Shown: piece by piece, positions 51,013 through 57,896 of the stretch
Layout: each line of letters opens with the position of its first letter
How positions within the stretch are numbered: the stretch's first letter is position 1
Source: a virus
Reading direction: 5' to 3' (one strand)
DNA length: 64,000 nt
Virus record (IMG/VR): IMGVR_UViG_3300028581_000011
Span: 62,001-126,000 of that record
The notes under the pieces: generated by a model
What the model was told of the DNA's origin: nothing
The model's database searches: none
Seen by the model: only the letters and a program-made list of their open reading frames with translations
Translations under genes and position numbers: made by a program

Positions 51013-51774
51013 TTAGCACCTCGTATGGGCTAGGCCGTTTTTTCCGGCCAGGTAGTGGTATTGGATGCGGGCCGCGGCCAGGGCGTAGGTGTAGAGGGCC
51101 ACGCCGAAGATCCGGCCATCGTAATAGGACGTGGCCCCGGCGCCATTGGCCGCAGCGCCGATTTTCAGCGGACACGTCGCGTTGTAGATCGCGGCGATCG
51201 CACCAGCAGCAACCTTCGCGGGCGTTTGCAATACACCATTCACATAGAGCGCGAGGGTCGTACCGTTCCACGTAAACGCAACGTGGCTCCACTCGCCAAC
51301 CGTCAGGCTGGCGGTGCTGTTGTACCGCTTGACGTTACTCCCGTAGAGCCCATCAGCGGAAATGGTCACTTGAAGTTTCGGCGGATTCGACGTCTCGACC
51401 TGCATCAGCCAGGACCGCTGATTGATGCTTGAATCGTATTGTCCGCAGATCGACCGATTGAAGGTGCTGCCCTGCCTCACCCAGGCTTCCACGGTCATCG
51501 CCGAGGATACAGCGATCGCGGCGGAATCGGCGATCGAGACGCATTGGCTCGACCCGTTGAACGTCGGTGCGCCGGAAGCACTACGGTTGATCGGTCCCGG
51601 CATGACGCCCAGAGTTGGCGAACCCACATATGTGCCAGCATTGTTGGTCCCGCGCGCGGCCAGCATCAGATCCGCAGCCGCTATTCCACTGACCTCGTCG
51701 AGCATCCATGCAGCGACCGGCAGACCGCCGTAGGCGGCCTCGCTCAAGATCACGTTGCGGTAGTCTAGATACAT
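51013..51774 (-). CDS. LamG/concanavalin-like lectin domain protein, 253 aa
   Basis: After a 30-residue N-terminal segment the protein is almost all one jelly-roll domain. Recognisable elements are CVSIADSAAIAVSSAMTVEA, WSHVAFTWNGTTLALYVNGV and YYDGRIFGVALYTYALAAAR, typical of LamG-type Laminin_G_3 domains, where a Trp-containing strand is followed by 'LYVNG'. These domains bind glycans or proteins. As a virion surface lectin it could help the phage attach to polysaccharide. The gene has a close promoter and a GC-rich composition. Confidence 0.8.
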   Translation of the reverse strand: MYLDYRNVILSEAAYGGLPVAAWMLDEVSGIAAADLMLAARGTNNAGTYVGSPTLGVMPGPINRSASGAPTFNGSSQCVSIADSAAIAVSSAMTVEAWVRQGSTFNRSICGQYDSSINQRSWLMQVETSNPPKLQVTISADGLYGSNVKRYNSTASLTVGEWSHVAFTWNGTTLALYVNGVLQTPAKVAAGAIAAIYNATCPLKIGAAANGAGATSYYDGRIFGVALYTYALAAARIQYHYLAGKNGLAHTRC

Positions 51775-51805
51775 CTGCTGCCTCGTTGTGACGCTATCTC
51801 AACAC

Positions 51806-51833
51806 ATTATAAGCAATAACCCCTGATAGCTAA
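51806..51833 (-). promoter_or_regulatory. Sigma-70-like promoter for the lectin unit
   Basis: Minus strand: TTAGCT, 16 bases, perfect TATAAT. The -35 box overlaps the T-run of the terminator just upstream, so one transcript ends where the next begins. Confidence 0.65.
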
Positions 51834-51859
51834 AGAAAAGGCCATGCGACTGCATGGCC
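51832..51859 (-). terminator. Terminator upstream of the lectin unit
   Basis: Perfect 8-bp stem (51840-51847 with 51852-51859), four-base loop, then TTTTCTTT on the minus strand. It ends transcripts coming from the accessory island. Confidence 0.85.
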
Positions 51860-51918
51860 CCTTCTACACTTGTGACTCATCCATGAGACTAGCCTCCATG
51901 CTAAAACAAATGACGTAC

Positions 51919-51965
51919 AGGTAGGACAGGAGCGTATTAGGTTCCGTACGCCTAGTCTCCTACCT
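51919..51965 (-). repeat. Hairpin after the 86-aa gene
   Basis: Arms AGGTAGGA (51919-51926) and TCCTACCT (51958-51965) with an inner GCGTA/TACGC stem. It lies between the candidate -10 element and the terminator, in a 201-base gap without a gene. It may be part of a short non-coding transcript. Confidence 0.45.
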
Positions 51966-51975
51966 ATTATGCCAC
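51966..51975 (-). promoter_or_regulatory. Candidate extended -10 element (GTGGCATAAT)
   Basis: Third copy of the same 10-mer, directly after the stop of the 86-aa gene. A transcript from here would run about 115 bases to the terminator at 51832-51859 without a gene. Confidence 0.35.
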
Positions 51976-52236
51976 CTAAACGGTCTGCCGTTCAGGGGCC
52001 GTCGTGTGACCGTACTGCTCCAGCAGCGCGGTCAGCGCCTGTCGCGACGCAAGCTGCAGGCTCCGAGTCTCCTCGAAGACCTCCGGCTCGCTCATCGCCA
52101 GATCGGCCAGCTCGTCGATGTTGATGACAAGCTGAGTGACCTTCACGACGACGTCGTTCGGGACGTCGTCACAAAGTGCCACCTGCCAGTGCCTATGATC
52201 GGCGTCTGGCATTTCGCAGTAAACGTCGAGTAGCAT
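51976..52236 (-). CDS. Hypothetical acidic protein, 86 aa
   Basis: ATG 52236 follows TAGGAG, and ACTAGCC lies 23 bases before the start. An earlier in-frame start would cross the terminator and is rejected. The protein is helical, with a Val/Leu-rich middle (VVVKVTQLVINIDELADLAM) and an acidic/His-containing N-terminus (MPDADHRHWQ). No family. It is the last gene of the accessory island. Confidence 0.65.
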   Translation of the reverse strand: MLLDVYCEMPDADHRHWQVALCDDVPNDVVVKVTQLVINIDELADLAMSEPEVFEETRSLQLASRQALTALLEQYGHTTAPERQTV

Positions 52237-52273
52237 CGTGTTTTCTCCTATTACGAGGCTAGTTATGCGACAC

Positions 52274-52316
52274 GAAAACGCTGCGTCCCCCATATTCTTT
52301 CGGAGGACGCAGCGTA
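52274..52316 (-). terminator. Terminator before the 86-aa gene
   Basis: GC-rich stem (ACGCTGCGTCC with GGACGCAGCGT, allowing the loop in between) followed on the minus strand by TTTTCG. It closes the first membrane-protein unit. Confidence 0.75.
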
Positions 52317-52358
52317 TTGGAAGAGAATTTCGCCAGAAAAGTACACAATCTGACGAAA

Positions 52359-52829
52359 TTATTCTTTGCCAGCTGCCGATTTGGCCCGCTTTGTGATCAC
52401 GGACCACGCAAAATTGGACAATGCTTTTCCTATGTGCCAGCAAACGAATACCGACACCAGTAAGGCACCTAGAGTGCATAGCGAATCGTCACGATTCGAG
52501 CCCTCGTTACGCACTACGGCTCGCGTACGAAGGCCGTCCTCCTCTGTTAGAGCCTTGACGCTAGAGAAGCGTCCGTTCAGCTCTTGGTTGTTGCTGCTGA
52601 CGTCAGTAGACAAGTTGTCTAACTTGGCCGATAGGGTGACCAGTCGAGCATCTAGCCCGCTCATGCGGGCTGCCAAAACGTTGGCCTCATCGCTGATCTT
52701 GCCCATCAGCACGTTCTGACCGGACACGACTTGCCCGGTTGTGCGGCCAATGTAGCTTGCCAGCAGCACAGAGAACAACGCAACAACAACGAGAATTACG
52801 GTGGTGTGAATAGCGGACTTGTCATTCAT
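52359..52829 (-). CDS. Membrane protein A: TM - coiled coil - TM, 156 aa
   Basis: An N-terminal membrane segment (TTVILVVVALFSVLLASYIG, about 9-28) leads to a polar heptad-like stretch (LDARLVTLSAKLDNLSTDVS). A second membrane segment follows (LCTLGALLVSVFVCWHIG, about 117-134), then a basic tail (KRAKSAAGKE). The layout is the same as in the proteins at 52866 and 53484, so they probably share a job at the membrane. Leader ACTAGCC then AAGGGG. Confidence 0.7.
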   Translation of the reverse strand: MNDKSAIHTTVILVVVALFSVLLASYIGRTTGQVVSGQNVLMGKISDEANVLAARMSGLDARLVTLSAKLDNLSTDVSSNNQELNGRFSSVKALTEEDGLRTRAVVRNEGSNRDDSLCTLGALLVSVFVCWHIGKALSNFAWSVITKRAKSAAGKE

Positions 52830-52865
52830 CTTGAATCCCCTTGGCTAGTTAGGGCTAGAGCAAAC

Positions 52866-53441
52866 TCACGAACGTACGGTCAGCTTCTTAATAAGCTGCC
52901 ATATCTTACGCGACAAGAACTTTAGTGCGTGCCAGCTAACTAGCACGCCGATAAGCACGGCAACAGTGAACCATGGAATCTCTTCCGTGCAGGTAACGAC
53001 ATGGTATCTCAGATTGCTTATCGAATCCTTCTGAGACACCAGTCGGTCCAGAATCCGGTAGTCATGCTCATGAGCCTCCTTCGAAAGAGTCTCGACCGAT
53101 TTCTGCAGCTGCATGATCATGTCGACCGGAGGTCGTTGATCACGGAGAAGCTTTTTCATCTCCTCGTGATCCTCGGCGTATACGCGCGCCGAGTTCTTCA
53201 GAAGGTTCTCTAATGCCGTCAACCGGCCTAGGACACTGTACACCTCGTCCAGCACTTTTTGATTATCGCTGGTAGGTGCTTTGACCGTGTCCGACGGCGC
53301 AAACACAGCCGGTGTGATGCAGTCCACGGCGCGATGTTCGCTCTGCTTGAGCCTTTCAGGCTCACTAGGTGCCAGGGCGTAAAAGCCCACGGCCACCAGT
53401 GCCATGACCAACACGACGAACAAGATCTTTTGAGTCTTCAT
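52866..53441 (-). CDS. Membrane protein B: TM - coiled coil - TM, 191 aa
   Basis: ATG 53441 is chosen by the leader ACTAGCC-AAAAGGAA. Segment one is ILFVVLVMALVAVGFYAL. The middle is a long coiled coil (LTALENLLKNSARVYAEDHE then VDMIMQLQKSVETLSKEAHE). Segment two is VAVLIGVLVSWHALKFLS, with a basic end (IWQLIKKLTVRS). The size and topology match its two neighbours. Families like this include superinfection-exclusion and spanin-type proteins, but no specific match is claimed. Confidence 0.7.
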   Translation of the reverse strand: MKTQKILFVVLVMALVAVGFYALAPSEPERLKQSEHRAVDCITPAVFAPSDTVKAPTSDNQKVLDEVYSVLGRLTALENLLKNSARVYAEDHEEMKKLLRDQRPPVDMIMQLQKSVETLSKEAHEHDYRILDRLVSQKDSISNLRYHVVTCTEEIPWFTVAVLIGVLVSWHALKFLSRKIWQLIKKLTVRS

Positions 53442-53483
53442 GAAACATTCCTTTTGGCTAGTGACGTGATGACAAAACATACG

Positions 53484-53873
53484 TTACGCTGATTGCTTTG
53501 CTGCCAACTCTGCTCGTGCCGCCTTCCAGGCACGAATTATGTTGCGTATGCACAGGTATACGCCCATAGCAGATAGTATCAACACGGCCGTATTCCATGT
53601 CGATTCCTGTACGATCGTGCGTGTATACACATGATCCGATGTCGCCTCCTTAGAGGCATTGGATTGTATCTCGCGCCACTTGGCGGCTGTGCTGTGTGTA
53701 TCTGCCTGCAGCGTTGTAAGCTGCATTCGCACCTCGTTGATGACCTTGTCTCGCTGACGTTCAGCGGACATGATCGAATTCAGTGTACTGGTGTTCGACG
53801 ACACCAACAGCAGTGTACACAAACTCATGGAGACAGTTGCCGTCATGCAGACGGACATGTATTTGCTAATCAT
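53484..53873 (-). CDS. Membrane protein C: TM - coiled coil - TM, 129 aa
   Basis: N-terminal segment MTATVSMSLCTLLLVSSNTS, then a charged helix (SAERQRDKVINEVRMQLTTL then QADTHSTAAKWREIQSNA). The second hydrophobic segment is AVLILSAMGVYLCIRNII, with a basic tail (RAWKAARAELAAKQSA). Third of the three look-alike proteins. Leader ACTAGCC then AGGAG. No catalytic residues are evident. Confidence 0.7.
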   Translation of the reverse strand: MISKYMSVCMTATVSMSLCTLLLVSSNTSTLNSIMSAERQRDKVINEVRMQLTTLQADTHSTAAKWREIQSNASKEATSDHVYTRTIVQESTWNTAVLILSAMGVYLCIRNIIRAWKAARAELAAKQSA

Positions 53874-53906
53874 GACATCTCCTAAGGCTAGTTAGGTGGT
53901 GAAAAA

Positions 53907-54029
53907 CTACTGGCTGAGGGACAGCAGGGCCTGCGCCCCGCAGTAAACCGTCCCGGCCAGAATCAGAAGCTTGACCACCGACATGGCGATCACAGACACC
54001 ACGCTATCTACGTGAGCTGACTTACGCAT
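53907..54029 (-). CDS. Small membrane peptide, 40 aa
   Basis: Starts ATG 54029 after AAGGAG. The middle (VVSVIAMSVVKLLILAGTVY) is one hydrophobic helix, with a short polar N-terminus (RKSAHVD) and an Ala/Leu/Ser-rich end. It lies 33 bases before the third two-TM protein and just after the DHH-like gene. It may be a regulator of a membrane complex. Too short for family assignment. Confidence 0.6.
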   Translation of the reverse strand: MRKSAHVDSVVSVIAMSVVKLLILAGTVYCGAQALLSLSQ

Positions 54030-54031
54030 GT

Positions 54032-55021
54032 TTACTCCTTAAAGAGGGCGGGTAGTAACTGAACGGCTAGCTCCCGGCTGAGATGCAGCCGGAAGGGTTC
54101 GTTGCTGATGATCCCATGTTGAGGGCCGCGCCCAGGGATCTCAGCGACAGTTTCACGCAGGTCGATACCGTCGTGTAGGGCGGTGAATATGACCTGCTTG
54201 GTAGACAGTCGGGATGCAATTGCACCCTTTGTGCTGATGACGACCAGCACATCTGCATTCAGGTCGACAGCCGTGGCCTGTAGAATGTGGCTGTCGAACT
54301 TGTCGCTGACGTTGGATACGTCCAGCACGGCCCATCGGCGGTCGTACACCGTCGAGATGCGCATGCTGTCCAACACGTCTAACGTGTCCCGCACCACAAC
54401 GTCGTGGTTCAGCGCCATGACATTCAGACGCTTCTCAGCTTCGCGGCCAACCAACATGTCCACAAACAGCTGGTAGGCTTCCTGATGGCCGCGCGCATCT
54501 TCGCGCTGCAATACGGCCGTCGACCTAACGAATAGCTGGCCGATATCTGAGAAGAGATGCAGCTTGGCCGCATAAGACGGCCCGTCCAGCCGCATCGCAT
54601 CCTCAACCAAATCGACGTAGGTGAGGCCTACGGCGCGCAGTGCTGCAAACAGTCCATCGCCGTCGGCGTGAGCGATGATCACATCTTTGTCGCCGATGCA
54701 GCCGATATCGATCAGCTGGGCACAGGCTAGAGCGTTCTTACGGGTGACACACAACGCGTCTACTAACGGCCGTGCCCGTATTAGCTCGTATACGTCATCG
54801 TACAACTCGCTGCCGGTATCTGGTTTGTGATGGTCACGTACCATCACCTTGTGCTTCATCGCTAGGTCTGAAATCAGATCATGGCACACCACTGGCGACA
54901 GATCGGCTATCAGAACCTTGGAGGCACCCTGGCAGCATCGGATCAGTACCGACGATATCTGTTCGATTTCAGACGGCTGGACGAACATCGCCAGCGTCTT
55001 ACGAAGCATTAACGAAAACAT
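54032..55021 (-). CDS. DHH-family phosphoesterase-like protein with permuted motifs
   Basis: 329 aa. A strand ending in VLIADLSP (D40) and then VRDHHKPDTG (DHH at 63-65) match motifs II and III of DHH enzymes. The usual motif I (H-x-D-x-D-G), normally upstream, appears instead at IIAHADGDGLFAALRAVG (H118, D120, D122). The C-terminal 120 residues end with GRGPQHGIISNEPF, resembling DHHA1 Gly-rich ends. DHH/DHHA1 enzymes cleave short RNAs or cyclic dinucleotides with metal ions. In an accessory island an anti-defence role (degrading signal nucleotides) is possible, but not shown. Leader ACTAGCC-TAGGAG. Confidence 0.7.
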   Translation of the reverse strand: MFSLMLRKTLAMFVQPSEIEQISSVLIRCCQGASKVLIADLSPVVCHDLISDLAMKHKVMVRDHHKPDTGSELYDDVYELIRARPLVDALCVTRKNALACAQLIDIGCIGDKDVIIAHADGDGLFAALRAVGLTYVDLVEDAMRLDGPSYAAKLHLFSDIGQLFVRSTAVLQREDARGHQEAYQLFVDMLVGREAEKRLNVMALNHDVVVRDTLDVLDSMRISTVYDRRWAVLDVSNVSDKFDSHILQATAVDLNADVLVVISTKGAIASRLSTKQVIFTALHDGIDLRETVAEIPGRGPQHGIISNEPFRLHLSRELAVQLLPALFKE

Positions 55022-55052
55022 GAAAAACTCCTAGGCTAGTGTTGCGATACAT

Positions 55053-55093
55053 AAAAAAGAAAGACCGACCGGCGTTTGCCAAGTCGGTCTTTC
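55053..55093 (-). terminator. Terminator between two island genes
   Basis: A 10-bp stem (AAAGACCGAC with GTCGGTCTTT) followed on the minus strand by CTTTTTT. It separates the 277-aa gene from the DHH-like gene. Confidence 0.85.
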
Positions 55094-55114
55094 CGTGGCG
55101 ACCTCTGAGTCGGC

Positions 55115-55948
55115 CTACAAGTCGGAATACTTATAGTCGGCTAAGAACGCCAACGCCGCCTCGCGGCGTTGCGTAGTCGGTTCGTACAGGAACCGGTGCG
55201 CCGGACTATCCGACGAAGTATTATGGTTCGACCAGAACGTCCTCAGGTCGAATCCAGACTCGGCCATAATGGCTATGTAGTCGTCTAGCCACAAGCCTGC
55301 ACGCCAGCAGGCTAGCGCATGTGACGATACGCCGTCGCCGGTGTAAATGGCCGGCATCATGATGCCTCCATCTTGCTGACGAATAGCCAGCAAAGGGAAG
55401 GCCGAAAACGACGTCATGGCCGTCAGAAGAATCTGACAGAGCCCGGCTGCTGGCAATGTTGTAGACGCCGGCAGCTGCGCTCCAATGGCCCACAGATCGT
55501 TCTGAAGACGGGCCATTGGGTTGTCCTCGAACTTGACCTCGTCGGTTTCCGGGTCAAGTAGCATGGCATGGCCGTCCGTGACCACCGCATGTACCTGATT
55601 GCCAATCAGGCACACCTGTCGCTCTTCCGCCGTCATGGCAGCCAGCTTGGCCATCAGCTGCTCATGATCATCGAGCCTGTCATGCGACGGCACGGACCCC
55701 GTAAGGTCCGTCAGCGGAATGTCCAGACAGGACCAGTTGTTCTGATCCATTGTACGGACAACGTCCAGTGAACGACTGCGCATGACAGCCCTGGACAAAG
55801 CTGTCAGCGCTTTTGGCAGCATGGTCCTTGGCGCTTGCTGCTGGCTTCTTTCCAAGCCAACGAGCTTCTCCACCAGCACCGGCATATTGACGATGCTGAT
55901 GTTCCAGGGCCACCCAAACGGGCGTTCCTTCGCAAGCTTCATACTCAT
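55115..55948 (-). CDS. Hypothetical protein, 277 aa
   Basis: Soluble alpha/beta protein of unknown family. Starts at 55948 (MSMKLAKE, with a second ATG two codons later) after AAAGGA and the ACTAGCC leader. The middle contains QVCLIGNQVHAVVTDGHAML then a helical part with GLCQILLTAMTSFSAFPLLA, followed by strand-turn GDGVSSHALACWRAG. No recognised catalytic signature. Its neighbours (DHH-like protein, membrane proteins) suggest a host-interaction role. Confidence 0.65.
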   Translation of the reverse strand: MSMKLAKERPFGWPWNISIVNMPVLVEKLVGLERSQQQAPRTMLPKALTALSRAVMRSRSLDVVRTMDQNNWSCLDIPLTDLTGSVPSHDRLDDHEQLMAKLAAMTAEERQVCLIGNQVHAVVTDGHAMLLDPETDEVKFEDNPMARLQNDLWAIGAQLPASTTLPAAGLCQILLTAMTSFSAFPLLAIRQQDGGIMMPAIYTGDGVSSHALACWRAGLWLDDYIAIMAESGFDLRTFWSNHNTSSDSPAHRFLYEPTTQRREAALAFLADYKYSDL

Positions 55949-55971
55949 TCCTTTACACTAGTGAGGGCTAG

Positions 55972-56017
55972 TAAAAATGGCCTCCGGACGGATCACTAGC
56001 CTAATCCGCCGGAGGCC
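55972..56017 (-). terminator. Terminator before the 277-aa gene
   Basis: A 9-bp outer stem (GGCCTCCGG with CCGGAGGCC), inner pairs, then ATTTTTA on the minus strand. The ACTAGCC leader of the next gene begins in its T-run. Confidence 0.8.
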
Positions 56018-56018
56018 C

Positions 56019-56279
56019 CACACCACAAAACTCAATAATAGCGCCCTGTTCTGGCTCCTATGGCCAGCACTCAGGGTCTGTTACCACGGAGTAAAACTGC
56101 AAGTTAAGAACGAAGCTAACACACTGGATACCTGTAGGGCAGGCCGGTCAACCGCAAGCGGTCCACATTTATCGGCGTTCGTTGCCCTAACAGGCTCCAG
56201 TGCCAGCGGCAGGAGCCACCGCCGTTGCGACCCCTGTGTAACTTTTTTGCCGAATTACACAGAGGTAAGCGCTCCTGAA
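56019..56279 (-). ncRNA. 261-base non-coding stretch with hairpins
   Basis: No reading frame with a start and ribosome site is seen. Hairpins include GGCTCC/GGAGCC, CCGC/GCGG and, near the upstream gene, a stem of CCTCTGTGTAA with TTACACAGGGG. It precedes the terminator at 55972-56017, so a separate RNA or a long 3' end is likely. It shares the string GCAACGAAC with the other non-coding stretch at 56630-56845. Confidence 0.4.
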
Positions 56280-56576
56280 CTACACTCCGTCGTTCCACCA
56301 GGCCTGCTGGCTCGGTAGCCACGTGGCCTCCTCGCGCCACGTCCGTCCACCGTTGACGTTATCACCGCCCCTGGCCACAAAGTGCGCCGACTTTGACGGG
56401 TCGATCACGCGAACAAGGTCCGGACCCGAAACGAATCCGTTGTCGCGGACTCCTTCGGTGACGCAGTTGATGCAGCAGAACACTTGACCCCAGCAGGCAC
56501 CGCTGCCGAAGTAGGAGCGGCCGTAGATGTGCCCTAACTCCCGCGTCAGGACTACCTCTTGTACGTTCGTTGACAT
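56280..56576 (-). CDS. Hypothetical Cys/Trp-rich protein, 98 aa
   Basis: ATG 56576 is set by the leader ACTAGCC-AAAGGAA. An earlier in-frame start would cross a terminator. The chain has GACWGQVFCCINC near residues 26-38 and ends with many Trp (RTWREEATWLPSQQAWW). Unknown family. It could be a small secreted or virion-associated protein, though no signal peptide is seen. Confidence 0.6.
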   Translation of the reverse strand: MSTNVQEVVLTRELGHIYGRSYFGSGACWGQVFCCINCVTEGVRDNGFVSGPDLVRVIDPSKSAHFVARGGDNVNGGRTWREEATWLPSQQAWWNDGV

Positions 56577-56608
56577 CGCAAAATTCCTTTGGCTAGTGAC
56601 TATAAACA

Positions 56609-56629
56609 CAAAACAGACCGAAAGGTCTG
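56609..56629 (-). terminator. Terminator after the 56.6-56.8 kb non-coding stretch
   Basis: Stem CAGACC/GGTCTG with a TTTC loop and TTTTG after it on the minus strand (56614-56629 plus tail). Confidence 0.75.
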
Positions 56630-56845
56630 ATAATTGGCGCCTGCCGCAAGTAGGGAGACCTACGGCAGGTTCGTTGCACAGGTACCGTAGCAGGCCTGGA
56701 GTTATCCAAGCCTCCACAGCGTAAAAGCAACGAAGGACTGCAATGCCGGACTGCAGTCATAAGATGGCAGCGACCTCAGAACTATGTCCGGTCGCCGCGT
56801 ATTAAGGCGGTACTAAGCTAAAGTCGATATGCCAAGGAGATTGGA
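56630..56845 (-). ncRNA. Structured non-coding RNA candidate, about 215 bases
   Basis: The stretch lies between the 26-bp palindrome and a terminator. It has no convincing gene. The strongest hairpin is CCTGCCGTAGG...CCTA...CGGCAGG near the 3' end. Others include CAGGCCTG and repeats of GGACTGCA. The layout (operator-like palindrome, RNA, terminator) makes a discrete transcript plausible. A 58-codon frame runs through it but also through the terminator, so I do not call it. Confidence 0.45.
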
Positions 56846-56871
56846 AGATGTAATTAGCGCTAATTACATCT
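56846..56871. promoter_or_regulatory. Palindrome, copy 4 (26 bp, perfect)
   Basis: Core TAATTAGCGCTAATTA with AGATG/CATCT flanks, identical to copy 3 over 26 bases. It lies upstream of the structured non-coding stretch. Beyond it, up to 56948, there is only an ACTAGCT sequence and an AT-rich CATACTATATT that might be a -10 box. Confidence 0.8.
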
Positions 56872-56948
56872 CTGATCCGTGGCAGCGACGATAGCTAGTT
56901 AGCGCCTCCAATATAGTATGACGCGTTTTGGGCCTTTATTTACCAATG

Positions 56949-56986
56949 AAAAAAGCCGGCAGGTGCCTCATGCACCCACCGGCTTT
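56949..56986 (-). terminator. Strong terminator at the end of the head module
   Basis: Long stem (AAAGCCGG... with CCGGCTTT, two wobble or mismatched positions) followed on the minus strand by TTTTTT. It separates the head genes from the accessory island. Confidence 0.85.
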
Positions 56987-57004
56987 GCCAACCTTCCGTG
57001 GTTG

Positions 57005-57358
57005 TCAGACGCGGTATTCCATCTCCGAATCGGTCAGGCTCGTAAGCCAGCACGGTGCGGCGACAGCCAGCGTGTTGTTATTCAGCACGAGCATCTGGGA
57101 CTGATCCAGAGTAGCATCGTACAGAATAGGAGCAGGAGTCGACACAAGCTCAAGCCACCCAGCTTCGAGGGCCTCGAAGAACTTCTGCACGCCACGGGCG
57201 CCGAAGATCCGACCAATGGTATCGACGACATGGCCGCTAATCGAGACTTCCTCGTTGTTGTCCAGCTCAGCCCCGTGGGGCGGCACAATGCTAATCTTGC
57301 GCTTCGAGCCGGCAACATTGCGAATGGTGGACACCAAACAGCTGATATCAACAGCCAT
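57005..57358 (-). CDS. Small head protein candidate, 117 aa
   Basis: Compact alpha/beta protein (ISIVPPHGAELDNNEEVSIS, RGVQKFFEALEAGWLELV) with a CACGGAGG ribosome site, the class used by abundant virion proteins here. Two genes downstream of the capsid gene, it may be a head completion or decoration protein. No family recognised. Confidence 0.6.
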   Translation of the reverse strand: MAVDISCLVSTIRNVAGSKRKISIVPPHGAELDNNEEVSISGHVVDTIGRIFGARGVQKFFEALEAGWLELVSTPAPILYDATLDQSQMLVLNNNTLAVAAPCWLTSLTDSEMEYRV

Positions 57359-57423
57359 GGTTTTCCTCCGTGATCATCCACACTTGCTAACAGCCTCGCG
57401 GCCGTTCGAAAAAGCTGGCAATG

Positions 57424-57864
57424 TTACTGGCCAGCCGCCAAAAGTTCTTCCTGCGCAGTCTTGAGCAACAGTGCCGAATTGTAGATGGTCGGGTTCTGGG
57501 CGAGTTCCCAGGCAGCGGCCATCGCAGCATCCGTACGATTGGTCTCGTTAGCGCTCTTGATAGCGCCCGACACAGGGCTGTCTTGCAGCACATTGTGCAG
57601 AGCTTGCTCGGCCACGGCGAACGGGTCAGCCTGGGCCGGCGCTGTCTCAGCAGTCTTGGTCGCCAGCATCAACGTGGCGGCAGTATTCATCATGCGCTGA
57701 ACCTGCTCCTCGTTCTCCGGCTGGTACCCTCGACTGGCGAGTTTGGAAAAGAAGACGCGCTTGTGCACACCTTCCATGACGTTATGGAAAGCCACTTTGA
57801 TAAGCTCTTCGCTATTCGGAGCTTCCTTCGGAGTGACTTCCGTATTGCTGTTCGCAGTCGACAT
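57424..57864 (-). CDS. Helical head-module protein, 146 aa
   Basis: ATG 57864 follows CGGAG. Mostly helical and Ala/Glu-rich (ELIKVAFHNVMEGVHKRVFF, RMMNTAATLMLATKTAETAP, AQEELLAAGQ). Between the capsid gene and the next small head gene, it may be an assembly or connector protein. No known motif. Confidence 0.65.
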   Translation of the reverse strand: MSTANSNTEVTPKEAPNSEELIKVAFHNVMEGVHKRVFFSKLASRGYQPENEEQVQRMMNTAATLMLATKTAETAPAQADPFAVAEQALHNVLQDSPVSGAIKSANETNRTDAAMAAAWELAQNPTIYNSALLLKTAQEELLAAGQ

Positions 57865-57896
57865 GAGTTTCTCCGCAGTCGATAGCACAACGAGAT

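Noticed and set aside
50600-51016. Arg-rich plus-strand frame in the GC-rich patch
   Set aside because: High GC leaves few stops in every frame; no start signal, and it overlaps two well-supported minus-strand genes.
56591-56767. 58-codon reading frame in the 56.6-56.8 kb non-coding stretch
   Set aside because: It reads through a terminator hairpin and has no ribosome site; the structured RNA reading is better.
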